Positions 7,363 to 15,420 of a DNA stretch of 46,845 bases are shown in pieces. The stretch comes from Lautropia sp. (lineage in GTDB: Bacteria; Pseudomonadota; Gammaproteobacteria; Burkholderiales; Burkholderiaceae_E), in the NCBI GenBank assembly GCA_030532895.1, contig JAUNKF010000029.1, forward strand, positions 1 through 46,845. Reading direction: 5' to 3'. Numbering within the stretch: position 1 is the first letter of the stretch; each line of letters opens with the position of its first letter. The translations under genes were made by a program, and so were the position numbers. A model generated the notes under the pieces. The model had not been told where the DNA came from, searched no databases, and saw only the letters and a program-made list of their open reading frames with translations.

Positions 7363-7653
7363 TCAGCGGGGGGCGTTGCCCTGATGGGCACCGTCATCGG
7401 CGGTATCGGTATCCGCGCCGGCACTGGCCGTATGGGAAGCGGGCGGAAAAAGTCCTGAGGACGAAGACGAGGCATCACCGTTGGCGTAGTGCTGCATGAT
7501 TCGGCGCAGGGCAGCCGAATTTTTTCTGAAATTCCGACAGTCTGCGCAGGCCAGCAGGTGCAGGCGCATGGTCAGGCGCGCCCACAGTGGCAGATCGGCA
7601 TCCTGATCCATCGAGACGAGCTGGGTGGTACGAAGGCACTTCTGGTTTTTCAT
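7363..7653 (-). CDS. Zinc-type anti-sigma factor (zf-HC2-like)
   Basis: A 96-residue protein with the HxxxCxxC motif of zinc-binding anti-sigma factors (His32, Cys36, Cys39 in HLLACADC) in a short helical N-terminal part. A Ser/Ala/Asp-rich, probably disordered tail follows. There is no membrane segment, so it is a soluble sensor. It starts one base after the stop of the ECF sigma gene, as expected for a co-expressed sigma/anti-sigma pair. Similar pairs control MNIO/bufferin genes in Neisseria and Cupriavidus relatives. The signal is unknown; redox or metal sensing through the Cys residues is plausible. Confidence 0.78.
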   Translation of the reverse strand: MKNQKCLRTTQLVSMDQDADLPLWARLTMRLHLLACADCRNFRKNSAALRRIMQHYANGDASSSSSGLFPPASHTASAGADTDTADDGAHQGNAPR

Positions 7654-7654
7654 G

Positions 7655-8233
7655 TCACTGAACCCCGATCGCTCCGTCCAGCCAGTTTTGCTGGAGACAC
7701 TTCTGCAACTTCAGTCGGGCACGATATAAACACACGTTCATGTTACTGGTGCTGAGGCGCGTTTGCTCGCAAATCTCCTTGCCACTCAGTCCCAGATATT
7801 CTCGCATCAAAAACACCTGTGCCTGCTGTCCCGGCAGGTTGTCGAGGCAGCGTTGAAAAACCTGCCAGAAAGCCTGGCTGTGGGCATGTTGTTCCGGCGT
7901 GCCGAGGTCGCTGGGGGCTGTCCCTGTCGCCCAATGCCCGTTCGCCTGAAAGAGTTCTTCGATCAGCATGTCCCCATCGGGGTCGTCATCCAGCGGCACT
8001 TCGTGCTGGTCTCGCCGATAGCGTCCCCGCAAGGCGTCGGCGATCTTGTTTTTCAGGATGGCGAATACCCAGGTTTTGAGGGCCGACTCGGCGCGGAAGG
8101 CTTCGGCTCGATCCAGGGCTGCCAGCAGGGCGTCCTGAACCACATCCTCGGCCACATCGTTATCGCCCAGTTGTTTGCTGGCATAGGACAGCATCTGGGG
8201 CCGGAAACTGGCCAGTTGTTGTGAAATGCTCAT
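7655..8233 (-). CDS. ECF-family RNA polymerase sigma factor
   Basis: A 192-residue sigma-70 family protein with region 2 at about 8-75 (DVAEDVVQDALLAAL, then ESALKTWVFAILKNKIAD) and region 4 at about 130-180 (LPGQQAQVFLMREYLGLSGKEIC, then the recognition helix TRLSTSNMNVCLYRARLKLQKCL). It lacks regions 1 and 3, as ECF factors do. It lies first in a two-gene operon with the anti-sigma factor, converging on the hvf operon. By analogy with Neisseria Ecf, Cupriavidus RpoQ and Caulobacter SigF, all linked to DUF692 operons, it probably activates hvfABCD. That target is inference. Confidence 0.85.
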   Translation of the reverse strand: MSISQQLASFRPQMLSYASKQLGDNDVAEDVVQDALLAALDRAEAFRAESALKTWVFAILKNKIADALRGRYRRDQHEVPLDDDPDGDMLIEELFQANGHWATGTAPSDLGTPEQHAHSQAFWQVFQRCLDNLPGQQAQVFLMREYLGLSGKEICEQTRLSTSNMNVCLYRARLKLQKCLQQNWLDGAIGVQ

Positions 8234-8625
8234 CGATCGCAGTCGGGTGATTGGGAGCTAGGCGGCACCCTGCCGGGCAGGGGCCGACGTGAGGCATACG
8301 TCTTGTGGGCACGGCTGCAGGGCCGAATGTGTCCTTGCCACGCCCAAGTCTTGGGTGATGGGCTGTCCTTTCGCAAGCGAGGGCTGCTACCTAGTTGGGA
8401 CAGACGCATCGATGGCGGGCATTATGCCGCCAATGAGACGGCTCGACAGAAAAAATAGGTGAAGGCGGCGCGGTAGCATTGCCTTCCGGGCCAGTGTGGA
8501 GACGATCAGCGCATGATGTGTTCGGGGGTCTGAGCTGCGATCTGACTTGGCCAGCGCCCATCCGATGACGTGTGTGCGTTTCCTGCCTGGCTGCATGACA
8601 CTTTCCCTCTCTTCAGGCTGACTGT
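8234..8625. other. Divergent intergenic region with two palindromes
   Basis: This 392-base gap separates the sigma factor from the forward fusion gene. Two perfect palindromes are visible: CCCTGCC/GGCAGGG at 8268-8282, about 35 bases before the sigma start, and CCCAAG/CTTGGG at 8343-8355. Either could be an operator. Repeat copy H is at 8498-8516. No gene was recognised. Confidence 0.5.
8498..8516 (+). repeat. Dispersed intergenic repeat, copy H
   Basis: GGAGACGATCAGCGCATGA matches the left half of the repeat as seen in copy B, with one base missing and one changed. The right half is not conserved. Confidence 0.45.
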
Positions 8626-10104
8626 ATGCAAGCTTTTGAGATTCGTCCGGCCACCGAGGCCGATCTGCCCGCCATGCTGGCGATCTTCAACGACCTGGTA
8701 CTGCACTCGGATGCGGTGTATACCGAGGTGCCGGCCACGTTCGAGGAACGGCGTGCGTGGTTTCAATCACGAACCGGGGCGGGCTTTCCGGTGCTGGTGG
8801 CCGATCGGGACGGTGAGGTGCTTGGTGTGGCTTCCTTTGGGCCTTTCCGGGATGCCTGGCCGGGATATCGTCACACGGTCGAGCACAGCGTGCATGTGAG
8901 GCGGGATCAGTATCGGCAGGGGGTAGGGCGCGCGCTGATGGAGGCGTTGCTGCAGGCGGCCCGCCAGCGTTCCTTGCACATGATGATCGGCGTGGTTGAC
9001 GCAGCCAATGTCGGCTCGCTTCGCTTGCATGAGCAGCTGGGGTTCCGGCGGGTTGGCCATTTGCCACAAGTGGGCTGGAAGGCCGGTCGCTGGCTGGATG
9101 TCGTGTTGGTGCAGCGCCCTCTGCAGGCCCTGGAGGCTTCGACGGCGTCCGGGCTTCCCGCGGCGGAAGGCGAGGCAGGGCTGTTTGAGACGATGGCCGG
9201 GGGGCAGGATGTGGCCTCCAAGCCGGAGGGCGTGTCGGCGACAGCGCAAGGTGTCAGCTCTGCTGTTCATGTGTCGCCCCGTGCTGTGGTGTCGCGGTCT
9301 CGGCACACCAGGCTCGGGGCTTTGCATCTGAAGTACTGGCCGGCGCCGTCCGGCGCATCCCGGTGGCCGACCGTGGTGCTGTTTCATGGTTTGTTCGGTG
9401 ATAGCGATGTTTGGGCTGCCACCGCCTTGAACCTGAACCGGGCGGGGTTGAACGTGCTGGCTGTCGATCTGCCCGGACACGGTGCCAGTCAGGTGAGTGC
9501 CACGACGATGGCTGCCGTGGTCGAGAGCGTCAAAGAGGCGTTGCTGGCAGAAGCCTGGCCTTCGCTCGTGCTGGTCGGGCATTCGTTTGGCGCGGTGGTG
9601 GCAACACGGTTGGCGGCCGATGCCGATCTCCCGGTGGCTGGGCTGGCGTTGTTGTCGCCGGCCGGCATGGGGCGGGAAGTCAACAGCACATTTCTGGAGG
9701 CGGTGATGGCGGCCACGGATGAGAAGATGTTGGCCGATGCCTTGTCCTATGTGACGGTCAAGCACCAGCGTGCATCCAGCCACTATTTGCGCCAGATGTT
9801 GACGCGCATCGAGGCGGCCAAGGTTCAGCTTCGAGCCTTGATCGACGAGGCCGTGGGGCCGGATGACGGCTTGCAGCAAAACTCGATTCGTGAGGTGTTG
9901 CCGAGCTTGCACTGTCCGGTTGTCATCATCCAGGGGCGGGAAGATGGCGTGATGCCCTGGCGGCATGTCTTGAATGCCCCGTCGCAGGTGGGGCTGCACC
10001 TGTTGTCGGATGTGGGGCACATGCCGCACTGGGAGGCGACCGCGTTGACGCAGCGCATCCTGTTGCAGCTGATCAGGGGGATCGGACAGTCACCAGCCTG
10101 CTAA
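8626..10104 (+). CDS. Fusion of GNAT acetyltransferase and alpha/beta hydrolase
   Basis: A 492-residue two-domain protein. Residues 1-165 form a GNAT N-acetyltransferase of the phosphinothricin-acetyltransferase type (FEIRPATEADLPAMLAIFND at the start, acetyl-CoA loop RQGVGR at 97-102, NVGSLRLHEQLGF at 128-140). After a low-complexity linker (about 168-225), residues 230-485 form an alpha/beta hydrolase. Its oxyanion motif HGLFGDS is at 254-260, nucleophile Ser320 is in GHSFG, and Asp440 and His465 (VGHMPHW) complete the triad. The hydrolase half resembles the C-terminal domain of AcoC-type proteins, but no lipoyl domain is present. Both active sites look intact. The stop codon overlaps repeat copy B. 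Substrates are unknown. Confidence 0.8.
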   Translation: MQAFEIRPATEADLPAMLAIFNDLVLHSDAVYTEVPATFEERRAWFQSRTGAGFPVLVADRDGEVLGVASFGPFRDAWPGYRHTVEHSVHVRRDQYRQGVGRALMEALLQAARQRSLHMMIGVVDAANVGSLRLHEQLGFRRVGHLPQVGWKAGRWLDVVLVQRPLQALEASTASGLPAAEGEAGLFETMAGGQDVASKPEGVSATAQGVSSAVHVSPRAVVSRSRHTRLGALHLKYWPAPSGASRWPTVVLFHGLFGDSDVWAATALNLNRAGLNVLAVDLPGHGASQVSATTMAAVVESVKEALLAEAWPSLVLVGHSFGAVVATRLAADADLPVAGLALLSPAGMGREVNSTFLEAVMAATDEKMLADALSYVTVKHQRASSHYLRQMLTRIEAAKVQLRALIDEAVGPDDGLQQNSIREVLPSLHCPVVIIQGREDGVMPWRHVLNAPSQVGLHLLSDVGHMPHWEATALTQRILLQLIRGIGQSPAC

Positions 10105-10129
10105 AGCGTGCATGCACTGATTCGTCTCC
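10102..10129 (-). repeat. Dispersed intergenic repeat, copy B
   Basis: The inverted copy shares 16 consecutive bases (10111-10126) with copy A. It contains the perfect palindrome GTGCATGCAC, and its end supplies the TAA stop codon of the fusion gene. Confidence 0.6.
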
Positions 10130-10146
10130 GAAAAAGCCCCGCGGGC
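10130..10146 (-). terminator. Possible short terminator after prpE
   Basis: Read on the minus strand, GCCC-GCG-GGGC is followed by TTTTT and C. The stem has only four pairs, so strength is uncertain, but it is placed about 27 bases after the acyl-CoA synthetase stop. Confidence 0.4.
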
Positions 10147-10172
10147 GTGCAGCATCGTGTTGCCTGCTCTGA

Positions 10173-12056
10173 CTAATGCTTCAGGGCCGAGAGTGCCACC
10201 GCGATTTCATCCAGCACGCTCGGGTCATCGATGGTGGCGGGCATGCTGACGGACTGGCCGTCGGCAATCTTCACCATCGTGGCACGCAGGATCTTGCCCG
10301 ATCGCGTCTTGGGCAGCCGATCGACGACGATGGCGTCCTTGAACGCAGCCACCGGGCCGATCTGGTCACGGATCAACTGGATGCATTCCTGGCTGATCTC
10401 GACCGGGTCGCGGGTCGTGCCGCGGTTCAGGCACAGCAGACCGACGGGCACCTGACCTTTCAGTTCGTCCGCCACGCCGATGACGGCACACTCGGCCACA
10501 TCCGGGTGTGAGAGCAGCACCTCTTCCATGGCGCCAGTCGACAGCCGGTGGCCGGCCGCATTGATCACGTCATCGGTGCGGGACATGATGAACACATAGC
10601 CGTCGTCGTCGATGTAGCCGGCATCACCGGTTTCATACCAGCCTGGATAGCGGCTCAGATAGCTTTTCAGGAACCGCTCGGGGGCCTGCCAGAGCGTGGG
10701 CAAGGTGCCAGGCGGCAGCGGCAGGCGAATCGCGATGGCGCCCAGCTCTCCGGCCGGTACCGGTTCGCCATACTCGTCGAGCACCTGTACATCGTAGCCG
10801 GGCATGGGCACGCTGGGGCTGCCAGGTTTGGTGGGCAGCCGTTCGAGGCCGAGCGGGTTGGCGGCGATGGCCCAGCCCGTTTCGGTTTGCCACCAGTGGT
10901 CGATCACGGGTACACCGAGATGTTTTTCGGCCCAGGCGATGGTGTCGGGATCGGCTCGCTCGCCAGCCAGAAACAGTGCCTGCAATTTGTGCAGCTTGTA
11001 CTTGCGGATCCATTCGCCATCGGGGTCGTCACGGCGAATGGCACGAATGGCGGTGGGGGCCGTGAAAAAACTCTTGATCCGGTGGTTCTGGATCGTGCGC
11101 CAGAAAACGCCGGCATGGGGTGTGCCGACAGGCTTGCCTTCAAACACCAGTGTGGTGGCGCCAACCAGTAAGGGGCCGTAGCAAATGTAGCTGTGGCCAA
11201 CCACCCAACCCACATCCGAGGCGGCCCAGAAACGATCACCAGGGTCGATGTTGTAGATGGCTTTCATCGTCCAGGCCAGTGCCACGGCGTGCCCGCCGGT
11301 ATGACGGACGACGCCTTTGGGCTGGCCGGTGGTGCCGGAGGTGTAAAGGATGTAGGCCGGATGATTGCCATCGACCGGGACGCATTCGGCTGGTGTCACG
11401 CCATACTGGAAACTGTGCCAGGCCACGTCACGGCCTTCTGTCAGCTGCGCGATCAGCGCTTCGCGCTGAAAGATGACACAAAAATCGGGCTGGTGGCTGG
11501 CATGATCGAGCGCTTCATCGAGTAGCGGCTTGTAGGGCACGATCCGTTTAGGCTCCAGGCCACAGGAGGCAGCGATCACGGCTTTTGGCTGGCAGTCGTC
11601 GATGCGGGTGGCCAGCTCCCGGGCCGCGAAACCACCGAAGACGACCGAATGGATGGCGCCCAGCCGCGCACAGGCCAGCATGGCCTCGATCGCTTCCGGA
11701 ATCATCGGCATGTAGATGATCACCCGGTCGCCTTTGCCGATGCCTTTGGCACGCAAGGCGCCGGCCAGCGTGGCGACGCGTTTTTGCAGCTGCGCAAAGG
11801 TGATGCCTTTGGTCGACAAGGTCACAGGGCTTTCGTGGACGATGGCGACCTGATCACCGCGACCGTTTTCCACGTGCCGGTCGACGCAGTTCCAGCACAT
11901 GTTCAACTGGCCATCGCTGAACCACTCGTAAAAAGGCGGGTTCTGATCGAAGAGGGCGTGGCTGGGCGGTTGAACCCAGTCGATGGCCTGCGAGGCTTTC
12001 ATCCAGAAGTTTTCCGGGTCGTTCTGCCAGGCACGATAGGTCTCGGCGTAGGGCAT
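10173..12056 (-). CDS. prpE: Propionyl-CoA synthetase-type acyl-CoA ligase
   Basis: A 627-residue enzyme, the usual length of PrpE, starting MPYAETYRAWQ at 12056 with AGGAGA just upstream. It has the acetyl-CoA-synthetase N-terminal cap (FYEWFSDGQLNMCWNCVDRHV), the ATP loop YTSGTTGQPKG, the adenylation motifs DHWWQTETGW and YETGDAGYIDDDGY, and the acetylatable-lysine motif PKTRSGKILR near the C-terminus. It activates propionate or acetate to the CoA thioester with ATP. PrpE and AcsA are close relatives; length and the motif SDVGWVVGHSYICYGPLL favour PrpE. No methylcitrate-cycle genes are adjacent. Confidence 0.85.
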   Translation of the reverse strand: MPYAETYRAWQNDPENFWMKASQAIDWVQPPSHALFDQNPPFYEWFSDGQLNMCWNCVDRHVENGRGDQVAIVHESPVTLSTKGITFAQLQKRVATLAGALRAKGIGKGDRVIIYMPMIPEAIEAMLACARLGAIHSVVFGGFAARELATRIDDCQPKAVIAASCGLEPKRIVPYKPLLDEALDHASHQPDFCVIFQREALIAQLTEGRDVAWHSFQYGVTPAECVPVDGNHPAYILYTSGTTGQPKGVVRHTGGHAVALAWTMKAIYNIDPGDRFWAASDVGWVVGHSYICYGPLLVGATTLVFEGKPVGTPHAGVFWRTIQNHRIKSFFTAPTAIRAIRRDDPDGEWIRKYKLHKLQALFLAGERADPDTIAWAEKHLGVPVIDHWWQTETGWAIAANPLGLERLPTKPGSPSVPMPGYDVQVLDEYGEPVPAGELGAIAIRLPLPPGTLPTLWQAPERFLKSYLSRYPGWYETGDAGYIDDDGYVFIMSRTDDVINAAGHRLSTGAMEEVLLSHPDVAECAVIGVADELKGQVPVGLLCLNRGTTRDPVEISQECIQLIRDQIGPVAAFKDAIVVDRLPKTRSGKILRATMVKIADGQSVSMPATIDDPSVLDEIAVALSALKH

Positions 12057-12527
12057 GGTGGGTGTCTCCTGTGTCAGCGCGCGTGGTGGCATCCTGCGTC
12101 CTTTGCGCTGTCTTGGCCTCGGCTGGTTGAGCCGCCACCGTGGGACGCTCAACCACGTGTTGGCAAGGCCAAGGGTTGTGTGTTTTATGCGGAAAGACCG
12201 GACGATGTTGGCGTGGTGGTGGACGGCTGGATGTTGCGTTGCGAAAACCGCGGCGCCGTCATCCCGGATCTTTGTTCAAAGATAGCATGCAGTGCTCTTC
12301 TGCGGAAACGATATCCCCGGTGCGCCACCCATGCGGATGTTTCCCAACCCTTGTCTGAGGGTTGTTCTGTGGGGTTGATGAACAAAACATGAATGAATGA
12401 GCCACCGAATCATCTGGGTAAAGCCGGTGGCAATCGATGATTCTGTTATGCTGCGTTGACAGTATTTTTCAGTGAAGGGCAGCAGGGTTTTCCTGATGCC
12501 GATGGTTTTTTGAGGAGAAGTGGCCCC
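12057..12527. other. Divergent intergenic region between prpE and the carbonic-anhydrase-like gene
   Basis: No gene is recognised. An extended -10-like sequence, TGTTATGCT at 12444-12452, points toward the forward gene but has no clear -35 box. GAGGAGAAG at 12512-12520 is the ribosome site of the forward gene and settles its start at 12528. Confidence 0.4.
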
Positions 12528-13097
12528 ATGTCCCAGTCATGCTGTGATCGATCAGAAGTGTCCCACGCCGTCGAGGAGTCGGTATCGGTGCGTCGCCAGT
12601 TCGTCAAACTGGGCATGTTGGCCGGCGGTGCCAGCCTCTTGGGGCTGAGCATGCCGAGCGCACAAGCCGCGGGCGAAACCGAAGCCTTGTTGCTGAGCTG
12701 CATGGATTTCCGCTTGATGAATGAGATCGAGCACTACATGAATGCGCGTGGTTTGCGTGACAAGTACGATCATGTGGTGCTGGCAGGCGCATCGCTGGGG
12801 GCGGTGACGGATCAGTTTCCGGCCTGGAACAAGACCTTCTGGGATCACGTCGACATCGCGAAGAAGCTGCACCACATCAAGAAGGTCATCGTGATCGACC
12901 ATCGTGATTGCGGTGCCTACAAGGTGGTGCTGGGTGAAGACAGCGTCAAGACCGAAAAGCTCGAAACCGAGGCACACGTCGCGCAGCTGGGTAAATTGCG
13001 CAGCATGCTGAAGGCACGCCATCCGGAGCTGGAGGTGGAAACGCTGCTGATGTCGCTGGATGGCCAGGTCGAGCCGGTCGAAGTTGGCGTCAGTTGA
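12528..13097 (+). CDS. Tat-exported beta-carbonic-anhydrase-like protein
   Basis: A 189-residue protein. The N-terminus carries a twin-arginine signal (VRRQFVKLG at 21-29, hydrophobic stretch, cleavage near AQA at 45-47). The mature part has the beta-carbonic anhydrase zinc and active-site motifs CMDFR (Cys58, Asp60, Arg62) and HRDCGAY (His125, Cys128). The mature domain of about 140 residues is shorter than most beta-class enzymes. Tat export suggests folding, perhaps with zinc, before transport. CO2 hydration is plausible but unproven. The gene converges on the pirin gene with a 24-base gap. Confidence 0.75.
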   Translation: MSQSCCDRSEVSHAVEESVSVRRQFVKLGMLAGGASLLGLSMPSAQAAGETEALLLSCMDFRLMNEIEHYMNARGLRDKYDHVVLAGASLGAVTDQFPAWNKTFWDHVDIAKKLHHIKKVIVIDHRDCGAYKVVLGEDSVKTEKLETEAHVAQLGKLRSMLKARHPELEVETLLMSLDGQVEPVEVGVS

Positions 13098-13121
13098 GGC
13101 GCCAAGCCTGTCGCAAGGGGC

Positions 13122-13991
13122 TCAAGGCATGCCTGGGGGCGCTGCTTGCTGCCAGGCAGCTTGCACGTCGGCCAGCTGTTCGGCCGTGTTCATGACGAGG
13201 CTGTCCTTGCCCACGATGGGTTCATCCAGCGGTGCGGCACTCAGCAACACCAGGTGGGTGTCGGTGTCCACATTCAGAAAAACCTGATCGCCGCTGGCAT
13301 CCAGGAAGGCCAGTTGCGGGCCTTTGACCGGGGTTGGCCAAAAATCCAGACGAAGCTGGCCTGACAGCACCAGGAGCAGGCAATACCAGCCGCGGGGTAT
13401 CGGCAGGCTGATCTGATGTTCGCCCGCCAGGTGGATGTCCCACAACTGAAGTGGGGTGACGGTTTCGGCCGGCCCCAGTTGGCCTTCCCATTCTCCTGCG
13501 ATCAGGCGCAGTGTGCCGGCATCATCCGGCAGTGACATCAAGGGGATCTGAGCCTTGGGCAGGCACTGATGATGCGGGTCGATCTGCTTGCAGGATGCGG
13601 GCAGGTTGATCCAGAGCGTCAGCAGGCTCAGCGTGCCGCCCTGTTCCGTCAGATTGGGGCCGAGTCGTTGTTCCGTCTGCATGCCCCGGCCTGCTCCTTG
13701 CCACAGCACATCGCCTGGCAGCAACAGGTTTTGCTGGCCCGTGCTGTCACGGATCTGCAAGTCGCCTGACATCAACAGCGTGACGGCTTCAAAACCGCTC
13801 ATCACGGTTTTGTCCGATCCCGTCGTGCCGTGGGTGGGCGGCAGGGTTTGAGGCGGGGCATAGCTTGCCCGTATGGCGGGGTTGGCTTGCCGCCCCAGGC
13901 CCTGATAGCTGAAGAACAGTTGTTCCTGCCAGCCGCTGGCGAGTGTGTGGGCGGACAGGGGACGTGAGACGCCGATCGTGGTTTTTCTCAT
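13122..13991 (-). CDS. Pirin-like cupin with altered metal site
   Basis: A 289-residue protein with the pirin bicupin pattern: SGFEAVTLLMSGDLQIRDS (65-83), LLPGDVLWQGAGRG (90-103), LSLLTLWINLPASCK in the middle, and the C-terminal cupin ending DEPIVGKDSLVMNT. In typical pirins the first cupin carries HPHRGFE and GRGIxHSE, giving three His and one Glu for Fe or another metal. Here the corresponding positions read TVMSGFE and GRGMQTEQ, so all four ligands appear lost. It starts 20 bases after nosL and is probably the last gene of the nos operon. Without the ligands a quercetinase-type activity is unlikely. A role in NosZ maturation is speculation. Confidence 0.78.
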   Translation of the reverse strand: MRKTTIGVSRPLSAHTLASGWQEQLFFSYQGLGRQANPAIRASYAPPQTLPPTHGTTGSDKTVMSGFEAVTLLMSGDLQIRDSTGQQNLLLPGDVLWQGAGRGMQTEQRLGPNLTEQGGTLSLLTLWINLPASCKQIDPHHQCLPKAQIPLMSLPDDAGTLRLIAGEWEGQLGPAETVTPLQLWDIHLAGEHQISLPIPRGWYCLLLVLSGQLRLDFWPTPVKGPQLAFLDASGDQVFLNVDTDTHLVLLSAAPLDEPIVGKDSLVMNTAEQLADVQAAWQQAAPPGMP

Positions 13992-14011
13992 GGGGTATGG
14001 TGAAGATTGGC

Positions 14012-14605
14012 TTACATGCTATGGTCGAGATGGGCGCCACCGCGCAAATCGACCATCTCGGGCTTGATGTCGGCCATCTTGACCACCTGACCGCCATATT
14101 CCTTGGCAAAAGCCTGGGCATCCTCTGTCTTGCTGAAACTGGCGAGCGTGGGCCCCATCGAGCCTTTTCGGCGGCTGCCCAGCACATAGATGGCCGTGTT
14201 GGCGTCGATCCAGGCGCCTTGCGGGTTATCCCAGTCGGTTTGGCCCATGTCCTGAACATAGACAGCATTGACCTTGCGCACCTGCTCGGGCACCAGCAGT
14301 GCGTTGATGACCTCCATCGTGTCGCAATAAAAGGCGGGTTGTGGCAGGCCAGCGTAGTGAATTTGTCCTTTCGGGCCAGGAAAATCCATCAGCAACATGC
14401 CATCCAGTTCGCAGGCGGTGTTGCGGGTGATGTCGACGGGAGCGATAGTCGCGGCCTTTTCAGTGTCGGACTTGCAGGCGCTCAGGGGGCTGAGTGCGGC
14501 CAACGCCACCAGCCCGAGCAGCATCCGCCGGGTGTCGTTCGGCATGTGGGCGCTGGCGTGTGTGTGCGGGCCGGGACGGCCACAGCGGCAGAGGTAAGTC
14601 GTCAT
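14012..14605 (-). CDS. nosL: NosL copper chaperone lipoprotein
   Basis: A 197-residue protein. The N-terminus has an extra Cys/His-containing stretch before a lipoprotein signal (RRMLLGLVALAALSPLSAC, lipobox LSAC). The mature part has NosL features: ELDGMLLMDFPGPKGQIHY, PAFYCDTMEVINALL, YVQDMGQTDWDNP and AIYVLGSRRKGSMGPTLASFS. NosL delivers Cu(I) to NosZ in the periplasm. The ATG overlaps the nosY stop (ATGA), so translation is probably coupled. A later Met (MPNDTRR) just before the signal could be the true start. Confidence 0.88.
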   Translation of the reverse strand: MTTYLCRCGRPGPHTHASAHMPNDTRRMLLGLVALAALSPLSACKSDTEKAATIAPVDITRNTACELDGMLLMDFPGPKGQIHYAGLPQPAFYCDTMEVINALLVPEQVRKVNAVYVQDMGQTDWDNPQGAWIDANTAIYVLGSRRKGSMGPTLASFSKTEDAQAFAKEYGGQVVKMADIKPEMVDLRGGAHLDHSM

Positions 14606-15420
14606 GGTTTGAATCTCCAGTTGGCGATCATCAGGGGCACGGCGATCCAGCCCAGCATCACGCCGGTCAACACGCCGATGTGTGAGAGGATGGGAGGCAC
14701 GACATTGATCAGCCCATAGGCGCTTTTGACATCTTCCATCGAAAACACGTTCAGGATGCGAAAGACATCGGTGGGGTTGAAGAGCAGCAGGTAGGGGAAG
14801 ATCTCGCCGCCATAGTGGCCGGCTGTGGCCACCAGCACGCCCAGCAGCACCAGATCGAACACCAGCACGAACAGAAACCACAGGATGATGGCGGCACCCG
14901 ACGCGCGTGTGCGATCTCGTGCCAGCACTGACACCAGGATCGCCAGGCTCAGAAAAGCCAGGCCCATCATCAGTGCGCTGATGACGAAACCGGCATAATG
15001 AAAAATCGCTTCGTGACCAAACTGCATCACCAGCAGCACGCCGACTGCAGCCAGTCCGGTCAGCATGGCCAGTGCGAGCGCCAAGGCCAGGCCAGCGTAT
15101 TTGCCCAGCAACAATTCGCTGCGTGTGATCGGGTAAGCCAGCAGCAGATCGAGCGAGCCGCGTTCCCGTTCGCCCACGATCGCATCGAAACCGAGCAGCA
15201 GGGCGATCAGGGGCACCAGGTAGATCACGAGGCTCACGAGGCTGGTGATGGTGAATTCCAGCGAACGCAAACCGACCGTGCCCTGTTGTGCGCCACCCGC
15301 ATAGGTGATGACAAGGGAGAACACGGCAAAGACCAGCGCCACGGCCAGCACCCAACGGTTTCGAAGCCGGTCACGAAATTCCTTGGCTGCCAGGGTGAGC
15401 ACTTGGCGGGGCTGGATCAT
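14602..15420 (-). CDS. nosY: NosY ABC permease
   Basis: A 272-residue membrane protein with six predicted helices. It opens with QVLTLAAKEFRDRLRNRWVLAVALVF and has the NosY/ABC-2 signature GERERGSLDLLLAYPITRSELLLGKY. With NosF it forms the transporter that supports CuZ assembly in NosZ, working with periplasmic NosD. The start overlaps the nosF stop by four bases (ATGA). Confidence 0.92.
   Translation of the reverse strand: MIQPRQVLTLAAKEFRDRLRNRWVLAVALVFAVFSLVITYAGGAQQGTVGLRSLEFTITSLVSLVIYLVPLIALLLGFDAIVGERERGSLDLLLAYPITRSELLLGKYAGLALALALAMLTGLAAVGVLLVMQFGHEAIFHYAGFVISALMMGLAFLSLAILVSVLARDRTRASGAAIILWFLFVLVFDLVLLGVLVATAGHYGGEIFPYLLLFNPTDVFRILNVFSMEDVKSAYGLINVVPPILSHIGVLTGVMLGWIAVPLMIANWRFKP

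Noticed and set aside
12456-12461. TTGACA as a -35 box, or the TTG within it as a start codon, for the carbonic-anhydrase-like gene
   Set aside because: No -10 box follows at 16-18 bases, and the ATG at 12528 has a strong ribosome site and begins directly before the Tat signal.
13122-13991. HutD-family assignment for the gene after nosL
   Set aside because: The GFEAVTLLMSG, LPGDVLWQGAGRG and DEPIVGKDSLVMNT motifs fit pirin, not HutD.
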